From NCBI GenBank assembly GCA_963728845.1, contig CAVSLS010000049.1, positions 7,188 to 71,187 of the forward strand: DNA of 64,000 nt, written 5' to 3'. This document shows, piece after piece, positions 19,454 to 28,943 of this stretch. Numbering within the stretch: position 1 is the first letter of the stretch; the number at the start of each line of letters is the position of its first letter. Under the pieces are notes generated by a model. That model had not been told where the DNA came from, did not search any database, and was given only the letters and a program-made list of their open reading frames with translations. A program made the translations under genes and the position numbers. The DNA is from Bog-473 sp963728845 (GTDB taxonomy: Bacteria > Actinomycetota > Acidimicrobiia > Acidimicrobiales > RAAP-2).

Positions 19454-19869
19454 TGGCCGGGCTCTCCGCTGCCGTGCGCAACGTGGTCGAAGGCGGTCAC
19501 CTCGCGCACCTCGTCACGCTCAACGTCGACGGCAGCCCCCAGGTCACCATCGTCTGGGTCGGGCTCGACGGCGACGAGGTGGTGAGCGGGCACCTCTTCC
19601 TCCACCAGAAGCTCCGCAACGTGGCCCGCGATCCCCGCGTGGCCGCCTCCATGGAGACGGGGCGCCCGGGTCCGGGCGGCCTGGACGAGTACCTGGTGCT
19701 CCACGGCACGGCACGGGTCACCGACGGAGGTGCGCCCGAGCTCTTGCAGCGACTGGCCCACCGCTACATCGGGCCGGATGTGAAATTTCCCCCCATGGAC
19801 GATCCACCACCAGGTCACGTGCTGCGGATCACCGTCGAGCGGGTCGGGGGCAACGGCGAGTGGGGCTGA
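19453..19869 (+). CDS. PPOX-class F420/FMN-dependent oxidoreductase family protein
   Basis: A 138-residue split-barrel flavin or F420-binding protein, intact. The order AHLVTLNVDGSPQVTIVWVG, then HLFLHQKLRNVARDPRVAAS and the closing VLHGTARVTDGG is typical of the pyridoxamine-phosphate-oxidase-like F420-dependent family abundant in actinobacteria. Its ATG overlaps the sulfatase stop, indicating co-transcription and possibly action on the same or a related compound, though that is inference. No substrate can be assigned. Confidence 0.88.
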   Translation: MAGLSAAVRNVVEGGHLAHLVTLNVDGSPQVTIVWVGLDGDEVVSGHLFLHQKLRNVARDPRVAASMETGRPGPGGLDEYLVLHGTARVTDGGAPELLQRLAHRYIGPDVKFPPMDDPPPGHVLRITVERVGGNGEWG

Positions 19870-19888
19870 GGCGGGTCCCCTCGGAGCC

Positions 19889-20384
19889 CTAGGAGGCCGA
19901 AGAGGCTTCCGCCACCGCGGCGCGGGCGTGGGCGAGATGCTCACGGGTGTGGCGGGCCGCCACCGCCGCCAGGTCCATCGTCGGGACCATCCGGCCGTCG
20001 GCGGGGCCGAAGGGTGCACGGCGGTCGAGATCCGCATCGCGGAGCGACCGCAGCAGAGCTTCGAGACGGGCCCCGTTCGCCTCGAGGAGGTCGACGGTCT
20101 CGGCCGGCCGGGCGGTCTCTGCTCGCGCCGCATGCGCCGCATTGGCCCGGTCGATGTCGGCGGCCGTTTCGGCGACGCCGTCGCCGCGGGCCATCTGCGC
20201 CAGCCACTCCAGGCCGTGCACGTGTCCCTCTGCGACGTGGTGGAGAACCACGCCCACCGTCCATCCCTCGCCCGGCACGCGGCAGCGCCCACGCGGTGTC
20301 GCTGCAGGAACGAGCGAACGCCACCGCCTCCGCGTTCGCCGCGGCGAAGTCGTCGGCCAGCGCGGCGGCCCGCTCACTCGCCAT
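19889..20384 (-). CDS. DinB / mycothiol-dependent isomerase-type protein (frameshifted)
   Basis: About 165 residues with the four-helix DinB-like layout. MASERAAALADDFAAANAEA is the first helix. GEGWTVGVVLHHVAEGHVH has the first metal-type histidines of the W-x3-x-HH pattern, and RHTREHLAHARAAVAE at the C-terminus holds the last His pair. A frame change near 20290 separates the first helix from the rest. ATG at 20384 overlaps the end of panE by 11 bp (ATGGCGAGTGA), so the two are co-transcribed. Such proteins act as thiol (mycothiol or bacillithiol) transferases or are uncharacterised; the substrate is unknown. Confidence 0.72.
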
Positions 20385-21363
20385 GGCGCACCCCCGCCAG
20401 GTCGGTGAGCTCCTCGATGCGCCATGTTCCCGGGGCGGCCCCGTCGTCGGCGGCGCGGACCGCCAGCGCGCTGCAGCAGTGCGTTCACCGGCGTCGGCAC
20501 ACCGTGGAGGCCACCGAGCAACACGATCTCCCCGTTGAGGAACTCGGCCTCGATCGACCCGGCGCCGCGGGCGAGGCTCTGCCAGCTCGACCCCCCCTGC
20601 CACTCTCCCGATGAGGTGGACGACAGCTGCAGGTAGTCGCCTCGCCGGGCGCGATCCTCCTCGGAGCTCGTCACGTCGATCCCGGCGGCGGCCAGCACGT
20701 CCTTGCCCTCACGCTGTGCCTCCCGCGCCAGTGCGCTGAACCTGGCCTCGGACCCGCAGAGCGCCTCCACCGCGTTGGCGAGGTTCATCAGGAGCTTGCG
20801 GTACTTCCAGCGCATGATGTCGGGTCGGGCCACCGATTGGAACGCGGTCGTCGCGATGGCGTCGGCGATCGCCTGCCCCCGATCGCCCACGCCCTCGGGG
20901 TAGCGACCCAGGTCGAGCAGCCCGCTGACGGGGGACGAGTGCACCTGGACGACGCCCGGTCGCAGCTGCGTGGCGGGGCACATGACGCACATGCCGTAGG
21001 TGAACGGGAAGTGGCGCAGGATCCTGCGCTCGTTCTCCACTCCGTTCTGCATGGAGACGACCGGCGTCGAAGGTCGGCGCCACACTGAGCTGGGTCGAGC
21101 GCGTGATCGGTATGCTGGCCCTTGACGGCGAGCAACACGATGGTGTCCCCGTCCGCGTCGGCAGCCCATGACACCTGTGCCGGATCGGCGACGACCGGAA
21201 TGGGCAGGGTGACGGTCTCGTCGGGACTCTCGAGGACGAGGCCCGACTCGAGGGCGCGGCCATGGTCGCCCCGGGCGACGAGCGTCACGTCGTAGCCCTC
21301 CTGGAACAGGCGGGCCCCGACAGCACCCCCGATGGCACCGGCCCCCATGACGACGAAGCGCAC
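20374..21363 (-). CDS. panE: 2-dehydropantoate 2-reductase family protein (frameshifted)
   Basis: Predicted NADPH-dependent ketopantoate reductase (pantothenate and CoA synthesis), about 330 residues. RFVVMGAGAIGGAVGARLFQ is the N-terminal dinucleotide motif. VVSMQNGVENERRI follows in another frame after about 21085. The catalytic lysine is in IMRWKYRKLLMNLANAVEAL. The C-terminal end VRAADDGAAPGTWRIEEL needs a second frame change near 20470 and stops at 20374. GTG at 21363 is the start. The size fits PanE, but actinobacteria often carry PanE-like paralogues of other function, so the symbol is tentative. It is divergent from the DUF2236 gene with only 33 bp between starts. Confidence 0.8.
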
Positions 21364-21396
21364 GAGGTGCACTCTGCCACGTGCCAAGCTCTCCCC

Positions 21397-22330
21397 GTGG
21401 CCTCGTTGAACCCGGTTGAGCGTGCAGCAGCGCTGGGCGGCACCGTCGCGTCGGCGCCGCTGCGCCTGGTCGGGGGGTTGGCCACGCCCTCGCGGGGCGA
21501 CTTGGCGCGCACCGTGCGGCGCGCCGTCGGGATCAGGGAGGAACCACACCGGATCGCCAACGACCCCGACGACGCCTACCTGCCGCCCGCACGGCATGGC
21601 GCGGTCGGTGCACGCCGACCTGCCCACCATGCTCATCGGCGGGCTCAGCGCTCTCCTGTTGCAGTCGCTCCACCCGCTCGCCATGGCGGGCGTGGCGGAG
21701 CACTCCAGTTATCGCGAAGACCCGCTCGGCCGGCTGCGGCGGACGGCGGCGTTCGTCGCCGCGACGACCTTCGGGACGGTCGCAGAGGCGGAGGCCGCCA
21801 TCACCCAGGTGCAGCGCGTCCATCGCCGGGTGAAGGGGACCGCGCCGGACGGGAGGGAGTACTCCGCGGACGATCCCGATCTGGTCACCTTCATCCACGT
21901 GGCCGAGGTCTCGAGCTTCCTGGCCTCCTCGCAGCGCTACGGGCCCCGGCCCCTCGCGCCCGAACAGTGCGACCGCTACTTCGAGGAGGTCGCGCCGGTG
22001 GCGCTCGCCCTCGGGGCGAACTGGGCGCCGCGCTCGTCCGACGAAGTGCAGAGCTACCTGTTGCGGATGCGGCCCGAGCTCTACGCCGGTCCACAGGCCA
22101 AGGCGGCGCGGGACTGGCTGGTGCGGGGCGTGGCGCGGCGGCCCGGCGAACGTGCGGTGTACTCCCTCGTGCTGGGGGCCGCCGTCAGCGTGCTGCCCGG
22201 CTGGGCCCGCCGGGAGCTCGGGTTGTCGCTCGCCGGCCCCCTCGACCTGTTCGTCGACACCGCTGCGGTGGCCCCGCTCACACGAGGGCTCACCGCCGCC
22301 CTGCGCTGGATGGTGACCCCGCCGTCCTGA
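21397..22330 (+). CDS. Oxygenase MpaB/latex-clearing-like (DUF2236) family protein (one frameshift)
   Basis: About 311 residues. The DUF2236 core is clear: LLLQSLHPLAMAGVAEHSSY, then DPLGRLRRTAAFVAATTFGT and VQRVHRRVKGTAPDGREYSA, then FIHVAEVSSFLASSQRYG. In studied members (latex-clearing protein, MpaB) conserved histidines and an arginine in these segments hold a b-type heme used for oxidative cleavage; here that is inferred from family. The GTG at 21397 opens a frame that shifts once near 21600. No export signal is obvious. Stops 5 bp before the convergent SDR stop. Confidence 0.8.
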
Positions 22331-22335
22331 GGTGC

Positions 22336-23077
22336 TCAGGTGGCGATGGAGATCCCGCCGTCGACGACCACGACCTGGCCCGTGACGTAGGCGGCGCGGG
22401 CCAGCGCCAGGATCACCTCGGCCACGTCCTCGGGCTGCCCGGAGCGCTTGAGCGGTGCGACCAGGCTCACCGCTTCGCGGACGACGTCCCAGTCCGCGGT
22501 CCAGGGCGTGTCGACGAGTCCGGGCGCCACGGCGTTGACGCGCACCTCGGGCCCGACCACCTTGGCCAGGAGCGCCGTCATGTGATTGAGGGCCGCCTTG
22601 CTCGCCGCGTAGGGGATGGACGAGCCCGTGGGTCGTACGCCCGCCACGGAGGCGACGTTGACCACCGACCCGTGCGCGGCGCGCAGGGCCGGGAGCGCCG
22701 CCACCGTCACGGCCCACGTCCCGAACACGTTGACCTCGAAGATGCGCCGCCACACCTCGACGGTCGCCGCCTCCACGTCGTGGTGCGGGATCACGGCGGT
22801 GGTCCCAGCATTGTTGACCAGGGTGTCGAGGCGTCCCCAGCGCTCGAGGGCGGCTCGCGACGAGGCGCCCGGGGATGTCCGGCTCCGTGATGTCGCCCTG
22901 CACGTAGAGCGCGTCGGGCAGCGAGGCCGCGACCGCCTCACCCTCGGTGACCGAGCGCGACGAGTTGACGAGGACGGCGGCACCCGCGGCAGCGAAGGCG
23001 CGGGCGGTCGCGGCCCCTATCCCGCTGGACGAGCCGGTCACCGCGACGACCTGCCCGTCGAGGGACGCGTCGCTCAA
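22336..23077 (-). CDS. Short-chain dehydrogenase/reductase (one frameshift)
   Basis: Classical SDR of about 247 residues. VAVTGSSSGIGAATARAFAA binds NAD(P), TLVNNAGTTAV is the NNAG motif, and the catalytic Tyr/Lys pair is in IPYAASKAALNHMTALL, preceded by VVNVASVAG with the Ser. APGLVDTPW is the usual post-catalytic segment. One frame change near 22870. The start is probably TTG at 23077, in a TTGA overlap with the stop of the epimerase-like gene, so the two are translated from one message. Substrate unknown; an aldose or acyl compound is possible. Confidence 0.86.
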
Positions 23078-24030
23078 GGCCGTGCCGTCATCGGCACGAT
23101 CCCCCACCGGGCGGTCCACTCCTGCCCCGGTTGGAGGTCGATGACGTCCTTGCCGGTCCGCAGCGCGTTCGGGGGGCACGTCATGGGCTCAATGGCGACG
23201 GCGTGGCGCCGACGTTGCACCTCTTGCAGGGTGTCGCCCGTGTACACCATCAGGTAGGGGAACCCGGGGTCCACCCACAGCGTGGCCCCGGTGGCCCCGC
23301 CGGGCGCGTCGAGCGTGGCCCGGGCCACGCCGTCGGCGTCACGCTCCAAGCTGGTGTAGGCCGTATCGAGCACGGCGGGTCCCACGAAGCGCGAGGTGGT
23401 GAAGTCGCGCTCGGTGCCCTCGACGGGCGAGATCGCTCCGGTGGGCAGCCCGCGGTCGTCGAGATCGAGCGTGTGGCGTGCCGGCAGGTGCAGGATGGCG
23501 CCGTCGACCGTCACGGAGCCTGGGTTCAGGTAGGGGTGGAAGCCGAGGCCGAACGGGATCGGCCCCTCGTCGAGCGACTGGGCGGTCGTCGTCACGGTCA
23601 GCCCGTCCCGGCCGACGTGGTACTCGAGCTCGAGCAGGACGGAGAACGGGTAGCCCGGCGACGGGTGGAGCTGGAGCCGGAGGGAGAGCTGGTTCTGGTG
23701 CCGGGTCTGGAGCGTCCAGGGCAGCCACCGCACGAGGCCGTGGATCGCGTTGCGGCGCTCGGGCTCGTCGAGGGCGGCCTGGGCCCGCACCCCGTTGAAC
23801 TCGTACCGACCGTCGGCCAGCCGGTTGGGCCACGGCGCGAGCACCTGGCCACGGCTCGAATGGGACCACTCGTCGGCGCCGAAGCCGTCGATGACCTGGG
23901 TGTCGCCCACCGAATAGGCGCGCAGCGTGGCGCCCACCTCGCAGACGATGACCTCCTGGCGGCCGTGCCCGATCCGCCATTGCTGCCCGGTGGGCGAGGC
24001 GACGGAGATCCTGGGTGTGCGGGCGGGCAT
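23074..24030 (-). CDS. Aldose 1-epimerase family protein
   Basis: A 318-residue mutarotase-like enzyme, intact, ATG start. The substrate-face arginine and general-acid histidine regions are PWPNRLADGRYEFNG and RRNAIHGLVRWLPW; GLGFHPYLNPGSV has the second histidine; IEPMTCPPNAL near residue 285 has the catalytic glutamate. These are the GalM and YeaD-type signatures. It would interconvert alpha and beta anomers of a hexose or hexose phosphate. Coupled to the SDR downstream, which could oxidise the anomer released, but that link is inference. A 140-bp divergent gap separates it from surE. Confidence 0.9.
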   Translation of the reverse strand: MPARTPRISVASPTGQQWRIGHGRQEVIVCEVGATLRAYSVGDTQVIDGFGADEWSHSSRGQVLAPWPNRLADGRYEFNGVRAQAALDEPERRNAIHGLVRWLPWTLQTRHQNQLSLRLQLHPSPGYPFSVLLELEYHVGRDGLTVTTTAQSLDEGPIPFGLGFHPYLNPGSVTVDGAILHLPARHTLDLDDRGLPTGAISPVEGTERDFTTSRFVGPAVLDTAYTSLERDADGVARATLDAPGGATGATLWVDPGFPYLMVYTGDTLQEVQRRRHAVAIEPMTCPPNALRTGKDVIDLQPGQEWTARWGIVPMTARP

Positions 24031-24170
24031 GGCGAGTGAATTGAAGCAGACCAGGGCCCTGGACGGGGGTGAGGGGCGGATCCGGCGGGAGTGAAGGCCC
24101 GGTGACCGGGGTCCGACCGTCGCGTGACGGCCCCTGCCGCCCCGGGCGGGGGCCGGTAGGGTGAGGGCAC

Positions 24171-25103
24171 GTGAGAATTCTCGTCACCAACGACGACGGG
24201 GTGACGGCGCCGGGGTTGGCGGCGCTGACGAGGGCGCTCGTCGCCTGGGCCGAGAGCGCCGGCACCGACGGGCCCGGGCCCCCGCACGAGATCATCGTGG
24301 TGGCCCCCAGCTCCAACTTCAGCGGGGCTGGCGCGGCCGTCGGCTCCGTCACGGACCGGACCACCATCACCTATCAGCGCGCCTACGTCGAGGGCGCCGA
24401 GGGCGTGGAGGCGTACGGGCTGGACGCATCCCCGGCGCTGTCGGTGATCGCAGGCGCGCTCGGTGCCGTCGGGCCCAAGCCGGACCTGGTGCTCTCGGGC
24501 ATCAACCACGGCGTCAACGTGGGCCGCTCGGTGCTCCACTCGGGCACGGTGGGCGCGGCGCTGACCGCCAGCCAGCTGGGGATCAGCGCACTGGCGGTTT
24601 CGCTGCGGGCCGGGGACGAGCCCGATCCGTGGGAGTCGGCCGCCGACCTGGCGGTGGCGCTCCTGCCCGTGCTCGCCGCGGCCCCGTTGCGGACGGTGCT
24701 CAACCTCAACGTGCCACACCTACCATCGGCCGACATCCGCGGCGTGCGCTGGGCCCGGGTGAGCGGGGCCGGGTTGATCAAGTCAGCCCGGGGCACCGGA
24801 TCGTGGGAGGCGCCGAACCGCGAGGAGATAGAGGGCCCGGCCGCGGCCGAGGCGGCACGCTCCGTCATGGAGGGCGAGCCCGAGGAGAAGGGCGAGATCG
24901 TCCTCACCGTGGGATCCCCATTCCCCCACTCGGGCGATCTCGGTCTGGCCGATGCCGGGGCGGAGGACGCCACCCTGGTCGCCCAGGGTTACGCCGCCCT
25001 CACCGCACTGCGGGGACCCCGGGCCGAGGAGGATCCCGAGCTGCTGGCCCAGCTCGACGCCGAGCTGGGCCATGCCCTCTCGGACTTCGGCTTCGGGAGC
25101 TGA
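24171..25103 (+). CDS. surE: 5'/3'-nucleotidase SurE
   Basis: Survival protein SurE, a metal-dependent nucleoside monophosphatase. The N-terminus MRILVTNDDGVTAPGL contains the Asp-Asp metal site, APSSNFSGAG the conserved Ser, and LVLSGINHGVNVGRSVLHSG the Asn metal ligand. It is 310 residues, longer than most SurE (about 250), with the excess in an acidic alanine/glutamate-rich stretch (about 225-250) and the C-terminal tail. GTG start at 24171. The frame is intact and it is convergent with arfB. Confidence 0.93.
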   Translation: MRILVTNDDGVTAPGLAALTRALVAWAESAGTDGPGPPHEIIVVAPSSNFSGAGAAVGSVTDRTTITYQRAYVEGAEGVEAYGLDASPALSVIAGALGAVGPKPDLVLSGINHGVNVGRSVLHSGTVGAALTASQLGISALAVSLRAGDEPDPWESAADLAVALLPVLAAAPLRTVLNLNVPHLPSADIRGVRWARVSGAGLIKSARGTGSWEAPNREEIEGPAAAEAARSVMEGEPEEKGEIVLTVGSPFPHSGDLGLADAGAEDATLVAQGYAALTALRGPRAEEDPELLAQLDAELGHALSDFGFGS

Positions 25104-25121
25104 ACGGGCGGCGGCCCCACC

Positions 25122-25542
25122 TCAGTCATCCTCCCGGGGCGGCCGCCGCTGCCGCTTCGTCTGGGCGCGTCGCCGTTTGCCCTCCACCCGGCGCGCCTGG
25201 GAGCTCTTGGTCGGCCGGGTGGGCGTCCGTACCGGTTGCACCCGGAGGCCCGAATCGAGCTTGGTCGCCAGACGCGCCAGGCGCGAGCTCCCGGTTGCGC
25301 GCCTGGGAACGAGACTCGGAGGCGCTCGCCCGTACGACCGGCCCCAACCGCTCCAGGAGCCTCGCGCGCTGGCGCGGGCCGAGCGTCGGCGATGCCGCGA
25401 CGTCGAATTGCACCTCCACCCGGCTGAGCGTGCGGTTGGCGTGCTGCCCTCCGGGCCCGCCCGACGTGGTCGCGCGCCAGGAGATCTCCGAGAGCGGCAC
25501 CTCGAGCCCGCGATGCACGTGCAGCGTCTCCTCGGCGGCCAT
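25122..25542 (-). CDS. arfB: Peptidyl-tRNA hydrolase ArfB, release-factor-like (one frameshift)
   Basis: Ribosome-rescue factor that hydrolyses peptidyl-tRNA on stalled ribosomes. TSGGPGGQHANRTLSRVEV contains the universal GGQ loop (about residue 31). After one frame change near 25290 the basic tail appears: RPTKSSQARRVEGKRRRAQT then KRQRRPPREDD, the lysine/arginine-rich extension that enters the empty mRNA channel. About 140 residues in total, as in the family. ATG at 25542, divergent from the aldo/keto reductase (38 bp). Confidence 0.88.
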
Positions 25543-25580
25543 ACGACGAGCGTACGAGCACCCGGGTACGCTCCAGGGCC

Positions 25581-26579
25581 ATGGACTACCGACACCTCGG
25601 ACGCTCTGGCATGGTCGTCTCGGCCCTCTCCTACGGGAACTGGATCACCCACGGGAGCCAGATTGAGGAGGAGACCGCGGCAGCGTGCGTGAAGGCCGCG
25701 CTCGATGAGGGGATCACCACCTTCGACACGGCCGACGTCTACGCCTTGGGGCGGGCCGAGTCGGTGCTGGGCCGTGCGCTCAAGGGCGTGCGGCGCGACT
25801 CCATCGAGATCTTCACCAAGGTCTACTGGCCCACCGGCCCCAACCCGAACGACCGCGGTCTCTCGCGCAAGCACATCATGGAGTCGCTCCATGCCTCGCT
25901 GGAGCGGTTGCAGACCGACCACGTCGACCTCCTCCAGGCCCACCGGTTCGACTACGAGGCCCCGCTGGAGGAGACGATGCGGGCCTTCGACGACCTGGTC
26001 CGCCAGGGCAAGGTGCACTACGTCGGCGTCTCGGAGTGGACGGCGACGCAGATTGAGGACGCGTTACGCCTCGCCGACGACATGGGCTTCGATCGCATCG
26101 TCTCGAACCAACCCCAGTACTCGATGATCTGGCGCGTCATCGAGGCCGAGGTCGTCCCCCTGTGCCAGAAGGAGGGAGTGGGCCAGATCGTGTGGTCGCC
26201 CCTCGCCCAGGGCATCCTGACCGGCAAGTACCTCCCGGGCGGGTCCGGGCCGCCGGAGGACTCACGGGCGACGGGGCCCGAGGGCGGGGAGATGAGCTGG
26301 CTCCTGCGCGACGAGGTGCTCGAGCCGGTACAGGCCTACGCCGGCCTGTGCCGGGAGGCCGGCTACACACCCGCGGCCGTGGCATTGGCGTGGGTGCTGC
26401 AGAACGAGAACGTCAGCAGCGCCATCGTCGGGGCCAGCCGACCAGAGCAGATCGCCGAGAACGTCAAGGCGCTCGACATCGTGCTCGAGCCGGCCTTCGT
26501 CGAGGCGATTGAGCAAGCGCTCGAACCCGCCACCCTGTTCGACCCGGGTTTCACACTCAGCCCGGAACGCCGGCCCTGA
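25581..26579 (+). CDS. Aldo/keto reductase
   Basis: NADPH-dependent aldo/keto reductase (332 residues, intact), resembling the voltage-gated potassium channel beta-subunit and YghZ group. The catalytic tetrad is visible: Asp and Tyr in FDTADVYALGRAESVLG, Lys in IEIFTKVYWPTG and His in LLQAHRFDYEAP. SNQPQYSMIWRVIE and IVWSPLAQGILTGKYLP are typical of the group, as is the cofactor motif AIVGASRPEQIAEN near the C-terminus. The physiological substrate is unknown, probably a reactive aldehyde or ketone. Confidence 0.92.
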   Translation: MDYRHLGRSGMVVSALSYGNWITHGSQIEEETAAACVKAALDEGITTFDTADVYALGRAESVLGRALKGVRRDSIEIFTKVYWPTGPNPNDRGLSRKHIMESLHASLERLQTDHVDLLQAHRFDYEAPLEETMRAFDDLVRQGKVHYVGVSEWTATQIEDALRLADDMGFDRIVSNQPQYSMIWRVIEAEVVPLCQKEGVGQIVWSPLAQGILTGKYLPGGSGPPEDSRATGPEGGEMSWLLRDEVLEPVQAYAGLCREAGYTPAAVALAWVLQNENVSSAIVGASRPEQIAENVKALDIVLEPAFVEAIEQALEPATLFDPGFTLSPERRP

Positions 26580-26603
26580 CAGCGGTCGAGCCGCCCGCCA
26601 GGG

Positions 26604-27071
26604 TCAGCGGGAGGCGCCGAAGCGCGAGGTGAACGAGCGCACCTCGAGCGTGGAGTGGGTGCGCTGTTCCTCGAAGACCCGGGTGTAGCCCGTGTGTGCG
26701 ATGCGCCACCCCTCCCCCGTCAGCCGGTAGCGGTCGCTGTAGAAGGCGGTCCCGGCGATCTCGACGTCGGCGCCCGGCACGATGACCCGGTCCTGCAGGT
26801 ACCAGGTGCCATCGGCAGTCGTGTCGGAGGTGAACGTGATCTCAGGGTGATGACCGTGGTGCTCGGTGACGATGCCCAGGTCGCCCAGGACGGCCGAGAG
26901 CCACGAGACGATCGCCGATCGCCCCTCGAGCACGGTGGTGCCGTCCTCGTAGGAGGCGGTGGCGTCCTCGGTCAGCAGCTCGCCGAGTTCGTCGAACTCC
27001 TTGAGATCCAGCGTGCGGAAGTACGCGTACTTGAGGCGCCGTATGGCCTCGAGCTCGGCCGCCGTGTCCAT
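26604..27071 (-). CDS. SnoaL-like / NTF2-fold protein
   Basis: A 155-residue cone-shaped NTF2-fold protein. AIRRLKYAYFRTLDLKEFDE, then LLTEDATASYEDG and GRSAIVSWLSAVLG are the usual N-terminal helix, strand and helix. HHGHHPEITFTSDTTADGTW and GTAFYSDRYRLTGEGWRIAH make the sheet. This fold includes polyketide cyclases, isomerases and many uncharacterised dehydratase-like proteins; no catalytic assignment is possible. The C-terminal YTRVFEEQRTH resembles actinobacterial members next to steroid or aromatic genes, which is weak evidence. Confidence 0.8.
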   Translation of the reverse strand: MDTAAELEAIRRLKYAYFRTLDLKEFDELGELLTEDATASYEDGTTVLEGRSAIVSWLSAVLGDLGIVTEHHGHHPEITFTSDTTADGTWYLQDRVIVPGADVEIAGTAFYSDRYRLTGEGWRIAHTGYTRVFEEQRTHSTLEVRSFTSRFGASR

Positions 27072-27166
27072 GTGCGCACCTCTTTCGTTCCTGGCCGCAG
27101 GGGCCCCGGCCAGGGTAGTTCCGGCGGACTTGGCGGTCGGCCCGGGTCGGGACCAGCATCTTCGGT

Positions 27167-27589
27167 GTGCCCACGGCGAAGCAACGCCAGCGGATTGCCG
27201 CCTACGGCGTGTGCCGCGACGCCGAGGGGCGACTGCTGCTCGCCCGGGCCGCCCCGGCTCTCAACATGCGAGGGCGCTGGTTCCTGCCCGGAGGCGGCGT
27301 CCAACATGGCGAGAGCCCGCCGGACTCTCTGCGACGGGAGATCGAGGAGGAGTCCGGGCTGACCGTGTCGCTCGGACTTCTGCTCGACGTGCTCTCCGAC
27401 GTGCGGACGATCCCCGACGGCACCAGCCTGCACACCGTCCGCCTCATCTACCGGGTGGAGTCGTGGGAGGGGTCCCTGCGGCCCGAGGTCGGCGGCACCA
27501 CCGACGCGGTCGGATGGTTCACCCCCGAGGAGGTGCGGGACATGCCCCTGGCCCTGTACGTGCAGACCGTCGTGGACCGCGAGCTGTGA
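27167..27589 (+). CDS. Nudix hydrolase
   Basis: A 140-residue Nudix-fold pyrophosphohydrolase with the full signature at about 45-68: GGGVQHGESPPDSLRREIEE then ESGL, fitting GX5EX7REUXEEXGU. It would cleave a nucleoside-diphosphate-linked compound or clean up oxidised nucleotides; the substrate is unspecified. GTG start at 27167. The stop overlaps the GTG of the NADH dehydrogenase gene (GTGA), so the pair may share a message; a link to NADH turnover is only conjecture. Confidence 0.9.
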   Translation: MPTAKQRQRIAAYGVCRDAEGRLLLARAAPALNMRGRWFLPGGGVQHGESPPDSLRREIEEESGLTVSLGLLLDVLSDVRTIPDGTSLHTVRLIYRVESWEGSLRPEVGGTTDAVGWFTPEEVRDMPLALYVQTVVDREL

Positions 27590-28906
27590 CCGTGGGCGGT
27601 CGGCGACGCGCGGCACCATGTCGTGATCGTCGGATGCGGCTTCGGGGGGCTCTTTGCCGCTCGCGCGCGCTCAAGCGTGAGCCCGTGCGGGTCACCCTCA
27701 TCGACCGCACGAACCATCACCTCTTCCAACCGTTGCTCTACCAGGTGGCGACCGGCATCCTCTCGGAGGGGCAGATCGCTCCCGCCATACGTGACGTGCT
27801 GCGGAACCACAAGTCACTGCGGGTCGTCCTGGCGGAGGTGGAACACATCGACGTCGAAGCCCGCCAGATCCGCGCCAACGAGTTCGGCCGGTCGCTGCGG
27901 ATCGGCTACGACAGTCTCATCGTCGCCGGCGGCGCCACGACCTCGTACTTCGGCCACGACCAGTTCCGCGCCTCGGCCTCGGGCATGAAGTCCCTCGACG
28001 ACGCTCTCGCGCTGCGGGGCCAGATCTTCGGCGCCTTCGAGCTGGCCGAGGCCGAGGCCGACGCCGAGGCCCGGCGGCGCCTGATGACCTTCGTCGTCGT
28101 CGGGGGTGGCCCGACCGGTGTCGAGATGGCGGGACAGCTCAAGGAGCTCTCACGGCGGGCGTTGCGCAGGAACTATCGCGTCATCAACCCCCACGACACC
28201 CGGGTGGTCCTGGTCGAGGGCGTCGACCGGCTCGTGGGTTCCATGGGGCCGCGCCTGTCCCGCCTGACGGCGCGCGACCTCACCCGCATGGGGGTCGAGA
28301 TCCATCTCGACGCCATGGTGACCAACATGGATGGCGACGGCGTCGGCATCTCGAAGAAGGACGGCACCACGGAGCGGATCCCGGCCGCGACGAAGATCTG
28401 GGCGGCCGGGACCCGCGCCTCGGGGCTCGGGGTGGCGCTGGCCGATGCCACCGGCGCAGGCCTCGACAAGTCGGGGCGGGTCATGGTCGAGCCGGACTGC
28501 TCCGTTCCGGGACATCCGGAGATCTTCGTCGTTGGCGACCTGATGGCGCTCAACGACCTGCCGGGCGTGGCCGAGGTGGCCATGCAGTCCGGAGCCCACG
28601 CGGCACACACCATCGTGCGCCGTCTCGAGGGAAAGCGAGCCCAAGCCGTTCCGCTACCGCGACCTCGGGACCCTGGCGGTGATCTCACGCTTCCGGGCCG
28701 TGGCCAAGGTCGGCCCTCTGCGAGTCGGCGGGTTCCTCGGATGGCTGCTCTGGCTCGTCGTGCACATCACCTTCCTCACCGGCTTCAAGAACCGCTTTGG
28801 CGCGCTCACCCGCTGGGTGGTCAGCTTCGTCGGGCGGGGTCGCTACGAGCGGGCGCTGACCGGGCGCTGGGTGGCCCGGGCGGAGCGGGCCACCGAATCT
28901 GCCTAA
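27586..28906 (+). CDS. ndh: Type II NADH dehydrogenase-like FAD oxidoreductase (frameshifted)
   Basis: Non-proton-pumping NADH:quinone oxidoreductase of about 440 residues. FAD site IVGCGFGGLFAARAL is assembled across frame changes at about 27612 and 27665. HHLFQPLLYQVATGILSEGQ is diagnostic of the NDH-2 family. The second dinucleotide site is FVVVGGGPTGVEMAGQLKEL, and EIFVVGDLMAL closes the flavin site. After a frame change near 28640 the membrane-binding tail appears: GGFLGWLLWLVVHITFLTG then FKNRFGALTRW. GTG at 27586 overlaps the Nudix stop. Confidence 0.88.
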
Positions 28907-28943
28907 GGTTCGGACCAGAAAGAGGAAGGAATCGGGGGGACCC

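Noticed and set aside
22336..24030. A dedicated sugar-oxidation pathway made of the SDR and aldose epimerase
   Set aside because: The genes overlap and may cooperate, but neither substrate can be identified and the pair alone is not enough to claim a pathway.
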